A stretch of DNA of 6,211 nt. It comes from an uncultured Collinsella sp. (lineage in GTDB: Bacteria > Actinomycetota > Coriobacteriia > Coriobacteriales > Coriobacteriaceae). Positions 1 to 6,201 of this stretch are shown here, one piece after another. The stretch's first letter is position 1. Every line of letters starts with the position of its first letter. A program made the translations under genes and the position numbers. The notes below the pieces were generated by a model. It made no database searches. It saw nothing but the letters and a program-made list of their open reading frames with translations, and was not told where the DNA came from. The stretch spans positions 1 to 6,211 of the forward strand of contig USOG01000088.1 of the NCBI GenBank assembly GCA_900556365.1, written 5' to 3'.

Positions 1-381
1 CGCCGCGTGGCAAACGGTGAGTTTGTTGAGTGGGCCGAGGTCCACGGTAACTGCTACGGCACGTTGGTGAGCGAGGTCACATCCAAGCTCGCCTCTGGCG
101 CATCTCTGATTTTGGAGATCGATGTCCAGGGCGCCCTGCAGGTGAAGGAGCGTTTCCCCAAGGCCGTGCTGATCTTTATCAAGCCGCCTTCGCTTGAGGT
201 GCTCCGCGAGCGTCTAGTCGGTCGCGGTACCGAGACGCCCGAGACGATTGAGCTGCGTATGGCAAACGCCGCCGATGAGCTTGCCCTTGCCGACCGCTAC
301 GACGACGTCGTGGTTAATGACGATCTCGACCGCGCGACCGATGAGCTCGTTCGCGTTCTCGATATGCATGAAAGGATCTGA
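1..381 (+). CDS. gmk: Guanylate kinase, C-terminal part (5' end cut off by window)
   Basis: Guanylate kinase phosphorylates GMP (and dGMP) to GDP with ATP in the cytosol, a required step in GTP supply and GMP salvage. The frame is open from base 1 to the TGA at 379-381, giving 126 residues of a protein usually about 190-210 long. The missing part includes the N-terminal P-loop (GxxGxGKS), so the GTG at base 7 is not the real start. Visible family features are the GMP-binding segment GEFVEWAEVHGNCYGT, with its conserved Glu and Tyr, then the core strand ILEIDVQGA, the arginine-rich lid region GRGTETPETIELRM, and the late VVVNDDLD motif. The C-terminus is short, ending at MHERI. rpoZ follows after 5 bp, matching the gmk-rpoZ pairing common in Gram-positive bacteria. 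Identification is firm; only the start lies outside the window. Confidence 0.96.
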   Translation, partial: RRVANGEFVEWAEVHGNCYGTLVSEVTSKLASGASLILEIDVQGALQVKERFPKAVLIFIKPPSLEVLRERLVGRGTETPETIELRMANAADELALADRYDDVVVNDDLDRATDELVRVLDMHERI

Positions 382-386
382 GGTCC

Positions 387-668
387 GTGTCCGTTGTAAA
401 GCCTTGCATTGACGATCTTCTGGAGAAGACCGATCACAACCGCTTCCTGCTTGCTTCGCTTGCCTCCAAGCGCGCCTGCGACATTAACAGCATGCTGCGT
501 GGCCAGCACAACCGCGTGCTTGCCGTCCAGGATGTCGATGACATCACCATCGGGCTTTCCGGTGCCGATACCATTTCGATGGCTATGGACGAGATTGTCG
601 ACGGCGACATCTCTTACGACGAGGCCCGTTACGAGAAGGCGCTCGGCCACAAGGTTGCTGAAGCCTAA
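387..668 (+). CDS. rpoZ: DNA-directed RNA polymerase omega subunit
   Basis: Omega is the small RNA polymerase subunit that wraps the beta' C-terminal tail and helps core assembly; in some bacteria it contributes to ppGpp response. The 93-residue product has the expected size. It shows the family core: an N-terminal IDDLLEKTDHNRFLL segment, the SKRACDIN helix carrying the conserved K-R-A, and a C-terminal helix region SMAMDEIVDGDISYD. The start is a GTG at 387. An AAGGA at 372-376, inside the end of gmk, lies 10 nt upstream and is the likely ribosome-binding site. The gene sits 5 bp after gmk, and its stop codon directly touches the thiI start, so all three genes are probably co-transcribed and translationally coupled. 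No internal regulation signal is evident. Confidence 0.95.
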   Translation: MSVVKPCIDDLLEKTDHNRFLLASLASKRACDINSMLRGQHNRVLAVQDVDDITIGLSGADTISMAMDEIVDGDISYDEARYEKALGHKVAEA

Positions 669-1913
669 ATGGCGGCTCGCGTCTGCCTGGTCCACTATCA
701 CGAGGTTGGACTGAAGGGTAAGAACCGCGCACATTTTGAGCATATCCTCATGGATAACATCAAGGCGGCCTTGGCCGCCTTTTCCGTGAATGCCGTGTCT
801 CGAATTTCCGGTTATATCCTCGTGACCTTTAACGAGCATCAGGCCGACGAGGCGGCGCGTGTCATTCGCACCGTTCCCGGCGTTGCTCGTGTGTCTTTGG
901 CGTATCACACCAATCGCGACCCTCAGGAGTACTGTGCCGCCGCCGTGAAGGCGCTGCGCGAGTTTGGTTCCTTCGATTCTTTTAAGGTGCACGCCAAGCG
1001 CTCCAATACCGACTATGAGCTCACCTCGATTGACATCAATCGTCAGGTGGGCGAGGTGCTGTGTGAGGCCTTCCCCGATAAAAAGGTTCAAATGCACGAC
1101 CCCGATGCGATGGTGCACGTACTGGTGGTCCAGGGTAGCGTTTATGTGTACGCTCGCTCCGAGCGCGGCGTGGGCGGTCTGCCGGTGGGTTCTGCCGGCA
1201 AGGTCGTGACGCTGCTGTCGTCGGGTATCGATTCTCCGGTGGCGACCTGGATGCTCGCGCGTCGCGGCGCGGTGTGCGTGCCGGTACATTTCTCTGGTCG
1301 TCCGCAGACGCCCGATACGAGCGAGTATTTGGTGCAGGACATCATCCGTGCGCTTGAGCCGGGTGTCCAGATCGGCCGCCTGTACGTGGTGCCGTTTGGC
1401 GACTGCCAGCGTGAGATTTCGGTCACCTGTCCCAGCAACCTGCGCGTGATCATGTATCGCCGCATTATGTATTCGGTTGCCGAGCGCATTGCACACATCG
1501 AGGGCGCCAAGGCCATCGTGACGGGCGAATCGCTTGGACAGGTTGCCTCCCAAACGCTTGAGAATATCATGGCCGTCAACGAGGCCGTGAAGATCCCCGT
1601 GTTCCGTCCGCTCATCGGTTCGGACAAGCAGGAGATCATCGCACGCGCCGAGGAGATCGGTACGTTCGATATCTCGACTGAGGCCGCTCCTGACTGCTGC
1701 ACGCTGTTTATGCCGCGCCGTCCCGAGACGCACGCTAAACTCGATGCCGTGCATGAGGCCTGGGATCTGTTTGATCACGAGGAGATGATCGAGCGCCTAC
1801 TCAAGCAGACCGAGTACATCGACTTCGAAAGCAACACGTATAAGGCCCCTAAGACCTTAAAACGCAAACATTTGGAGCTTGCTCCGCGTGAGATTTACCA
1901 AGATCACGTGTAA
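669..1913 (+). CDS. thiI: tRNA uridine 4-sulfurtransferase ThiI (no rhodanese domain)
   Basis: ThiI adenylates U8 of tRNA and transfers sulfur to make 4-thiouridine, and in many bacteria it also supplies sulfur for the thiamine thiazole. The product is 414 residues. In order it has an N-terminal ferredoxin-like region with the family signature HEVGLKGKNR (residues 11-20), a THUMP RNA-binding region at about 60-165, and a PP-loop ATPase domain from about 178. The PP-loop reads SSGIDSPVA (184-192) rather than the usual SGGxDS; the catalytic-type Asp188 is kept. GSDKQEI (317-323) and the cysteine motif DCCT (342-345) are present. Cys344 aligns by position with the catalytic Cys344 of E. coli ThiI. 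The C-terminal rhodanese domain of the E. coli enzyme is absent, as in the short Bacillus form, which takes sulfur directly from a partner cysteine desulfurase. The ATG follows the rpoZ stop with no gap and has only a weak AAGG 14 nt upstream, so translation probably depends on coupling. Confidence 0.95.
   Translation: MAARVCLVHYHEVGLKGKNRAHFEHILMDNIKAALAAFSVNAVSRISGYILVTFNEHQADEAARVIRTVPGVARVSLAYHTNRDPQEYCAAAVKALREFGSFDSFKVHAKRSNTDYELTSIDINRQVGEVLCEAFPDKKVQMHDPDAMVHVLVVQGSVYVYARSERGVGGLPVGSAGKVVTLLSSGIDSPVATWMLARRGAVCVPVHFSGRPQTPDTSEYLVQDIIRALEPGVQIGRLYVVPFGDCQREISVTCPSNLRVIMYRRIMYSVAERIAHIEGAKAIVTGESLGQVASQTLENIMAVNEAVKIPVFRPLIGSDKQEIIARAEEIGTFDISTEAAPDCCTLFMPRRPETHAKLDAVHEAWDLFDHEEMIERLLKQTEYIDFESNTYKAPKTLKRKHLELAPREIYQDHV
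762..783 (+). other. Terminator-like hairpin inside thiI
   Basis: AAGGCGGCC (762-770) and GGCCGCCTT (773-781) are perfect inverted copies. They can form an 8-bp GC-rich stem with a CTTG loop, and four T residues (780-783) overlap and follow the stem. The shape resembles a short intrinsic terminator or pause site, about 95 nt into the thiI coding region (codons 32-39, an Ala-rich stretch). The T run is short and codon choice alone may explain the symmetry, so function is only inferred. Confidence 0.3.
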
Positions 1914-1923
1914 ATTTGTGCAT

Positions 1924-1956
1924 AGACCGACGATGCGCCTGCATCGTCGGTCTTTT
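1924..1956 (+). terminator. Intrinsic terminator of the gmk-rpoZ-thiI unit
   Basis: A perfect 13-bp inverted repeat, AGACCGACGATGC (1924-1936) and its complement (1941-1953), is separated by a 4-nt GCCT loop and runs straight into TTTT (1953-1956). It starts 10 bp after the thiI stop codon. The position, stem strength and T tract fit a Rho-independent terminator that separates the housekeeping unit from the competence genes. The T tract is short, so termination may be incomplete. Confidence 0.9.
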
Positions 1957-2028
1957 GCTATCTGGGCATTTTGCGGCTAAGTGTTCATTTGCTGACGTGT
2001 GCCTGAATAAATGGACAGATTTGTGCAA

Positions 2029-2071
2029 GGTTTTGGTCAGCTTTTGGTTTGACCGTTAAAACCGGTTTTGG
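2029..2071. promoter_or_regulatory. Repeat-rich leader upstream of comEA, possible operator or promoter
   Basis: The 8-mer GGTTTTGG occurs at 2029-2036 and again at 2064-2071, with a related GCTTTTGG at 2040-2047, so the TTTTGG copies are spaced about 11 and 24 bp apart, close to one and two helical turns. GGTTTTGGTCA (2029-2039) can also pair with TGACC (2050-2054) and AAAACC (2058-2063) as a nested hairpin with a 3-nt bulge. AAAACCGGTTTT (2058-2069) is a perfect 12-bp palindrome. A weak promoter can be drawn here (TGGTCA at 2034, 17-bp spacer, TAAAAC at 2057), but it is not convincing. The rest of the gap between the terminator and comEA shows no RNA gene or ORF that I can support. A regulatory role is inferred from position and symmetry. 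Confidence 0.4.
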
Positions 2072-2113
2072 AGCGTGGCTGTTGTGGAGCTCCTTTCCTG
2101 ACACGATGGTGTT

Positions 2114-2119
2114 GGGAGG
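2114..2119 (+). promoter_or_regulatory. Ribosome-binding site of comEA
   Basis: GGGAGG lies 7 nt before the ATG at 2127. It decides the start of comEA over the in-frame TTG at 2049, which has no such site and would add 26 residues encoded by the repeat-rich leader. Confidence 0.85.
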
Positions 2120-2126
2120 TTTTGCT

Positions 2127-2840
2127 ATGGCGCAGCGCGAACAACACGAACGGGTCAAAAAGATGGACCGCTGGGCGGGCAAGCTGCTCGGTCATAAGGC
2201 TGTGGTGGTGGCGATGCTGGGCGTCATTGCGATGGCGAGCGGCTTGGCGATGGCGAACCTTGGCGGCGGTGCCGGCGGTGTGTCGTTTGAGCGCACTGAT
2301 GGTACGGGCTCGTTAGTGGAGCCGGGATCCGGCGATGCTTCGAGCGGAAAGACATCCGAAGGCTCTTCGACTAAGGCTTCTGCCGCGGCAGAGGTCTATG
2401 TCGATGTCGATGGCGCCGTTGTGTCGCCCGGTGTATATCGTCTCAAAGACGGGGCACGGGTATCCCAGGCGATCGATGCCGCCGGCGGGCTGGCGCCCGA
2501 GGCAGACGTTACGGGGCTCAATCGGGCATCTAAGGTTGTCGATGGACAGAAGATTCACGTTCCAACGGTAGGGGAGCAGCAGGCGTCCATTGCGGAAGCT
2601 GGTGTTGATGGTGGGGCTTCCGCATCATCGGGCGTGAGTGGCGCAACAGGCCTAGTAAATATCAATACGGCAAGCGTAGAAGAGCTGCAGACGCTTTCGG
2701 GCATCGGCCCCTCCATGGCCCAGTCGATTATCGATGAGCGGATAAAGAACGGTGCTTTTGCCTCGGTTGACGATCTAATGCGTGTGTCGGGAATTGGCGA
2801 GAAGAAGCTTGCCAAAATCAAAGATTTCGTCTGCGTATGA
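2127..2840 (+). CDS. comEA: Competence protein ComEA, membrane-anchored DNA receptor
   Basis: ComEA binds incoming double-stranded DNA at the outer face of the cytoplasmic membrane and passes it to the ComEC channel during natural transformation. The 237-residue product has the usual Gram-positive layout. A short charged N-terminus leads into one membrane segment at about 24-44. A Ser/Gly-rich linker follows (about 57-88), then an SLBB domain (about 89-147, beginning VYVDVDGAVVSPGVY). A second Gly/Ala/Ser-rich linker (148-175) leads to a C-terminal helix-hairpin-helix pair (176-235). That pair has the signature NINTASVEEL and two hairpins, LSGIGPSMAQSII and VSGIGEKKLAKI, which contact the DNA backbone. 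The protein ends FVCV, with a cysteine near the C-terminus. The start is set by GGGAGG 7 nt upstream. The stop overlaps the comEC start in ATGA, implying coupled translation of receptor and channel. Identification is firm; whether the cell is transformable is not shown. Confidence 0.93.
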   Translation: MAQREQHERVKKMDRWAGKLLGHKAVVVAMLGVIAMASGLAMANLGGGAGGVSFERTDGTGSLVEPGSGDASSGKTSEGSSTKASAAAEVYVDVDGAVVSPGVYRLKDGARVSQAIDAAGGLAPEADVTGLNRASKVVDGQKIHVPTVGEQQASIAEAGVDGGASASSGVSGATGLVNINTASVEELQTLSGIGPSMAQSIIDERIKNGAFASVDDLMRVSGIGEKKLAKIKDFVCV

Positions 2841-5140
2841 GTTCGACCGAGCGCGAGCACGTGATGCCTCCGCGGCCCCTGATGCCGTGGACGATGGCCC
2901 TGTGCGCCGGGATGTGCATGAGCTGCGCTTTGGTGCTCAACGTGGCCGCTGATGCGCTACAGGGGGAGCAGGCGCCAGCGATCGGGCCGCTATGGGTCAT
3001 TCCCGTTGCGGCGGCGGTATTCGTTGCGCTGGCTCAATCTTGTGCGCGGCTTGCCCCTTTGAAGCGGTGGCTGTATGCCGCGTCCGTCGGTCTCGTGGCG
3101 GGAGCGGTCGTCTCGGCGTGGTGGGCTGTGGGCGCGCTGAGCGCCTCGAAGGCGCTCGATGGTCGAGCGGCAAGCAGCCTCGAGTTTGTCGTGCAGGGTG
3201 ATCCATCCATAAACGACGACGTGCATTCCTATACCTGTGAGGCACGCGCGGACGGCAAGAACTTGGCAACGGTTCGCCTATCGTGTGACCGCGAGCTCAG
3301 GGTCGGGGCGCACGTGCGTGTTATCGGTCGCGTTTCACGTTTTGAGAACGATGCGTATGGACGATCGCGCGTGCTCCGAGGCGAGGTGCGCAAGGTTAAA
3401 GCCGTTCGAGTTGTGTCGGTCGATGAGGGCTCTCCGTGGACGCTGCTTCGGCTGCGAAATGGGCTGCTTGCGTCCATCGCGCCTGCGACCGACCCGGCGC
3501 GTGCGCTCATAGCCGGTGTCGTCTGCGGTCGTTCGGCCGAGCTGCGCGCCCAGTCGGCGGGTGATTGGTTTTCGGTGACGGGAACGGCGCATCTTATCGC
3601 CGTCTCGGGCAGCCATTTGGCTATTGTGGGGTTTGTAATCGAGGGTGTATTGCAAAAGACTCGGTGCTCACGTGGTCTTCAGCGGGCGATATTGGCGATA
3701 ACGCTTGTTGGCTACGCTGCCTTTACGGGCGCGTCTCCCTCGGCCGTGCGCGCGTGCTGCATGGTGTTCGCGACGCTTGTCGTAAACGGCGCGGGGCGTC
3801 GCCGGCACGGCGCATCGGCACTCTTCGTAACCATGTCCATCTTTGTGCTGCTGCGGCCGACGGTGCTGTTCGAGATGGGCTTTCAGCTTTCATGTGCCAG
3901 CGTCTTTGCCATTCTGTGCTTTTGCCCCTATGCGACCTACACTTTGGGTGAGCTGGGTGTGCCATCGGGCGTTGCCAGCATGCTTTCCGTCACGCTGTGC
4001 TCGCAACTGGCGACACTTCCCATTACCATTCCTGCATTCGGTACGTTCTCGCTCATTGCTCCGTTGGCAAATGCGGTCATCGGTCCGGTGGTGAGCGTGC
4101 TGCTTGCTTTGTCCATCGTGCTGGTTCCCTTTTCGCTCGTGGGACCGTTGCGGACTTGGGCGCTCGTTGTGCCCATGATTGCCGCCCGTTGCGCGCTGTT
4201 TTTCGAGCAGCTGTTTGCCGCCGTGCCGGGTGCATCCGTGAGCGTGCCGCCCGATAGCATGTGGATTTACCTAGTGCCGTGTTTGCTGGCGGTTCTGCTT
4301 GTCCGGTGGCCGCGTCCTCGTGCACTTCCTATGGCGGTGGGGCTTGCATGCCTGGTGCTCTTGGCTGCGATTCCGTACGTCTACTGGGATCGATTCGCTC
4401 CGCCTTCGGTGACGGTGCTCGATGTGGGCCAGGCCGATGCGATTCTTATCCGCCAGGGCGGCGCAGTAGCACTCGTCGACTGCGGGCTCGACGAGCGCGT
4501 GGTGGCGGCGTTGGTCCGCAATAACGTGCACCATATCGATGCCGTCTTTGTGACGCATTGGGATGAGGACCACTGGGGTGGTCTGCCTGCCGTGCTCGAA
4601 CAGTTTTCGGTCGGAACGATTGCCGTGGCGGCCGATGCGCTGGAGGATGCTCCTGCCGAGGTGTTGAACCGACCTGGCGTGGAGTATCGGCAGGTGCGCC
4701 GTGGGGATACAGTCGACATCGGCTCATTTTGCGCCCGCGTGATGTGGCCATTCGAGTCCGTGGATGGCGAGGGAAATGAGGACTCGCTTGTCCTGCTGCT
4801 CTCTTATATTCAGGAAGGCAAGGGCCTGCGTATGCTCCTCACCGGTGATGCCGAGCTCGACCAAGAACGGGAATTCGTGCAGGAGGTGGGGGATATCGAC
4901 GTACTTAAACTTGGGCATCACGGCTCTAAGGTTTCAGTCGATGATGAGTTGCTGGACGTCCTGAAGCCCGAGCTTTCCCTCGCGAGCGCGGGCGAGGGGA
5001 ATCGATACGGCCATCCGTCCGATGCCTGCATCGATGCCGTTAAGGAAGCGGGCGGCGTGTTCGCGTGCACCATCGAACACGGCGACATTACCGTCACGCC
5101 GACTGCGAATGGCTTTGCGATGCGGTGCCAGCGACCGTGA
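2837..5140 (+). CDS. comEC: ComEC/Rec2 DNA-uptake channel with metallo-beta-lactamase domain
   Basis: ComEC is the polytopic membrane channel that brings single-stranded DNA into the cytosol during transformation. The 767-residue length is typical. Hydrophobic segments at about 17-37, 51-68 and 79-102 precede an extracytoplasmic OB-fold-like region (about 110-195), where Cys134 and Cys150 could form a disulfide. The competence membrane domain (about 220-490) carries the family motifs GTAHLIAVSGSHLAIV (249-264) and FTGASPSAVRA (296-306), followed by many membrane segments. The C-terminal metallo-beta-lactamase domain (about 523-765) begins VTVLDVGQADAIL. It keeps the metal-site pattern: THWDEDHWGG (573-582; His574, Asp576, Asp578, His579), TGDA (669-672; Asp671) and LGHHGS (692-697). 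This domain is proposed to be the nuclease that degrades the non-imported strand. The start overlaps the comEA stop (ATGA) and lacks a clear ribosome-binding site, so coupling is likely. No frameshift or missing core motif is seen. Confidence 0.94.
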   Translation: MSSTEREHVMPPRPLMPWTMALCAGMCMSCALVLNVAADALQGEQAPAIGPLWVIPVAAAVFVALAQSCARLAPLKRWLYAASVGLVAGAVVSAWWAVGALSASKALDGRAASSLEFVVQGDPSINDDVHSYTCEARADGKNLATVRLSCDRELRVGAHVRVIGRVSRFENDAYGRSRVLRGEVRKVKAVRVVSVDEGSPWTLLRLRNGLLASIAPATDPARALIAGVVCGRSAELRAQSAGDWFSVTGTAHLIAVSGSHLAIVGFVIEGVLQKTRCSRGLQRAILAITLVGYAAFTGASPSAVRACCMVFATLVVNGAGRRRHGASALFVTMSIFVLLRPTVLFEMGFQLSCASVFAILCFCPYATYTLGELGVPSGVASMLSVTLCSQLATLPITIPAFGTFSLIAPLANAVIGPVVSVLLALSIVLVPFSLVGPLRTWALVVPMIAARCALFFEQLFAAVPGASVSVPPDSMWIYLVPCLLAVLLVRWPRPRALPMAVGLACLVLLAAIPYVYWDRFAPPSVTVLDVGQADAILIRQGGAVALVDCGLDERVVAALVRNNVHHIDAVFVTHWDEDHWGGLPAVLEQFSVGTIAVAADALEDAPAEVLNRPGVEYRQVRRGDTVDIGSFCARVMWPFESVDGEGNEDSLVLLLSYIQEGKGLRMLLTGDAELDQEREFVQEVGDIDVLKLGHHGSKVSVDDELLDVLKPELSLASAGEGNRYGHPSDACIDAVKEAGGVFACTIEHGDITVTPTANGFAMRCQRP

Positions 5141-5148
5141 CGACGTCG

Positions 5149-5178
5149 TTGGCGTGTGGTGGGCCCCTGGGCTAGAAT
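5149..5178 (+). promoter_or_regulatory. Candidate sigma70-type promoter of holA
   Basis: TTGGCG (5149-5154, 4 of 6 matches to the -35 consensus) is followed after 18 bp by TAGAAT (5173-5178, 5 of 6 matches to the -10 consensus). Transcription would begin near 5185, leaving a leader of about 35 nt before the holA ATG. The site lies in the 78-bp gap after comEC. The -35 box touches a perfect palindrome, ACGACGTCGT (5140-5149), that starts at the last base of the comEC stop codon. It suggests holA is transcribed separately from the competence genes. Confidence 0.6.
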
Positions 5179-5204
5179 GGCACGGAACGAATACGAAGGC
5201 CTGC

Positions 5205-5214
5205 GGGAGGGGAG
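5205..5214 (+). promoter_or_regulatory. Ribosome-binding site of holA
   Basis: GGGAGGGGAG lies just before the ATG at 5219, with GGAGG 8 nt from the start. It favours this ATG over the upstream in-frame GTG at 5156, which would fall before the predicted transcription start and add 21 residues unlike the family. Confidence 0.85.
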
Positions 5215-5218
5215 CGCA

Positions 5219-6181
5219 ATGTCCGAAACCGGTCTGCTGCCGGCATATCTGATTGTCGGTACCGACGGAGTCAAGCGCGATCACGCCGTCTCGCGTATGA
5301 AAGCGCGTCTGGAAAAGTCGGGTATGGTTGAGTTCAACCTCGACGAGCGCGACATGACCAAAGACCCCGATATCGAGTCCATTATCGGATCGCTTAACAC
5401 CTTTCCGATGGGCAGCGAGTTTCGCCTGGTAATCCTTGACGGCTGCTCAAAGCTCGCCAAGGCGGTCTCGGAGCCGCTCGTCGAGTATCTGGCGAGTCCC
5501 AGCCCCACAACGGTCTGCCTCATCATCGCCGACTCGCTTGCCAAGAACACGCGCCTGTATAAGGCGATCGCCAAGATCGACAAGAAGGCTGTGATCGATT
5601 GCTCCGGCACCAAGCGCTGGGAGCTACCGCGCCGCGTGCAGCAGATGGCGACGCAGCACGGCAAGTCGATCTCGACGGCGGCCGCCGAGGAGCTCGTCTC
5701 GCGTTCGGGTGAAAACACTCGCATGCTCGATAACGACTTGGCTAAGCTTGCTCAGATGGTCGAGGCGCCCCAGATTGAGCTTGCCGATGTGGAGCGCTGG
5801 ATTGTGCGCACTGCCGAGGTTCAACCCTGGGACTTTCTCAATGCGGTCTCGGCCCGTGACATGCGACGCTCGCTCGAGCTTTTCAATCTATTGCCCGCTA
5901 AGAGCTACGTGTGGACTTATACATTGCTGTGCGGCCGCATCCGCGAGCTGATCGTCGCCAAGGCGCTCGATGCGCGCGGTCAGGGTCGTGAGCTGGCCGC
6001 AACACTCAAGCTTCAGTCCTGGCAGGTCAAGAATCACCTGACCTGGGCACGTCGCTTTTCGATGGCAGAGCTCGTCGCAGCGCTCGAGGGCGCGGTCGAT
6101 GTGGAGCTCGCGCTCAAGGGTTCGGCCGATTCTCAGACCGCGCTTTTGCTCTGGATTACGAACATCTTGAGAAAATCGTGA
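5219..6181 (+). CDS. holA: DNA polymerase III delta subunit (clamp loader)
   Basis: Delta is the clamp-loader subunit that opens the beta sliding clamp so it can be placed on primed DNA during replication; it works in the cytosol with tau/gamma and delta'. The product is 320 residues, close to the usual 320-345. The N-terminal AAA+-like domain (about 8-130) begins AYLIVGTDGVKRDHAV, where a true Walker A motif is absent, as expected for delta, which does not bind ATP. The segment LNTFPMGSEFRLVIL (59-73) matches the region of the family involved in beta-clamp contact. A small middle domain follows, including ENTRMLDNDLAKLAQM (165-180). A helical collar domain (about 200-320) carries LKLQSWQVKNHLTWARRFS (263-281) and the late KGSADSQTALLLWI (300-313). 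The start is set by a strong ribosome-binding site. The gene follows comEC after 78 bp, an order (comEA-comEC-holA) common in many bacteria. Confidence 0.93.
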   Translation: MSETGLLPAYLIVGTDGVKRDHAVSRMKARLEKSGMVEFNLDERDMTKDPDIESIIGSLNTFPMGSEFRLVILDGCSKLAKAVSEPLVEYLASPSPTTVCLIIADSLAKNTRLYKAIAKIDKKAVIDCSGTKRWELPRRVQQMATQHGKSISTAAAEELVSRSGENTRMLDNDLAKLAQMVEAPQIELADVERWIVRTAEVQPWDFLNAVSARDMRRSLELFNLLPAKSYVWTYTLLCGRIRELIVAKALDARGQGRELAATLKLQSWQVKNHLTWARRFSMAELVAALEGAVDVELALKGSADSQTALLLWITNILRKS

Positions 6182-6195
6182 TGATACCTGCCTAT

Positions 6196-6201
6196 TTGAC
6201 A
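6196..6201 (+). promoter_or_regulatory. Possible -35 box of the next gene (cut by window end)
   Basis: TTGACA is a perfect -35 hexamer 14 bp after the holA stop. Its -10 partner would fall beyond the window end. In many bacteria rpsT (ribosomal protein S20) lies next to holA, so this could be an rpsT promoter, but no part of that gene is visible. Confidence 0.35.

Noticed and set aside
7..9. GTG as the start of guanylate kinase
   Set aside because: The frame is open to base 1 and the product would lack the P-loop, so the true start is upstream of the window.
529..545. Small inverted repeat GATGTC-GAT-GACATC inside rpoZ
   Set aside because: It has a 6-bp stem with no T run and encodes an acidic VDD stretch of ordinary codons, so it is most likely chance.
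297..1778. A 493-codon open frame on the minus strand across gmk, rpoZ and thiI
   Set aside because: It lies wholly opposite firmly identified genes, its product is full of His, Arg, Asp and Leu with no recognisable domain, and such antisense frames are common in GC-rich DNA.
1984..2012. Possible promoter with TTCATT and an AATAAA-like -10 box after the thiI terminator
   Set aside because: Both boxes match the consensus poorly; the region is AT-richer than its surroundings, but nothing singles out this placement.
2049..2126. TTG at 2049 as an upstream start of comEA
   Set aside because: It has no ribosome-binding site and lies within the leader repeats; the ATG at 2127 has GGGAGG at ideal distance and gives a normal ComEA N-terminus.
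4381..4751. Several overlapping minus-strand open frames opposite the ComEC metallo-beta-lactamase domain
   Set aside because: They are arginine- and proline-rich shadow frames of comEC without domains or ribosome-binding sites.
5156..5218. GTG at 5156 as an upstream start of holA
   Set aside because: It overlaps the spacer of the candidate promoter and adds residues not typical of the family; the ATG at 5219 has a strong ribosome-binding site.
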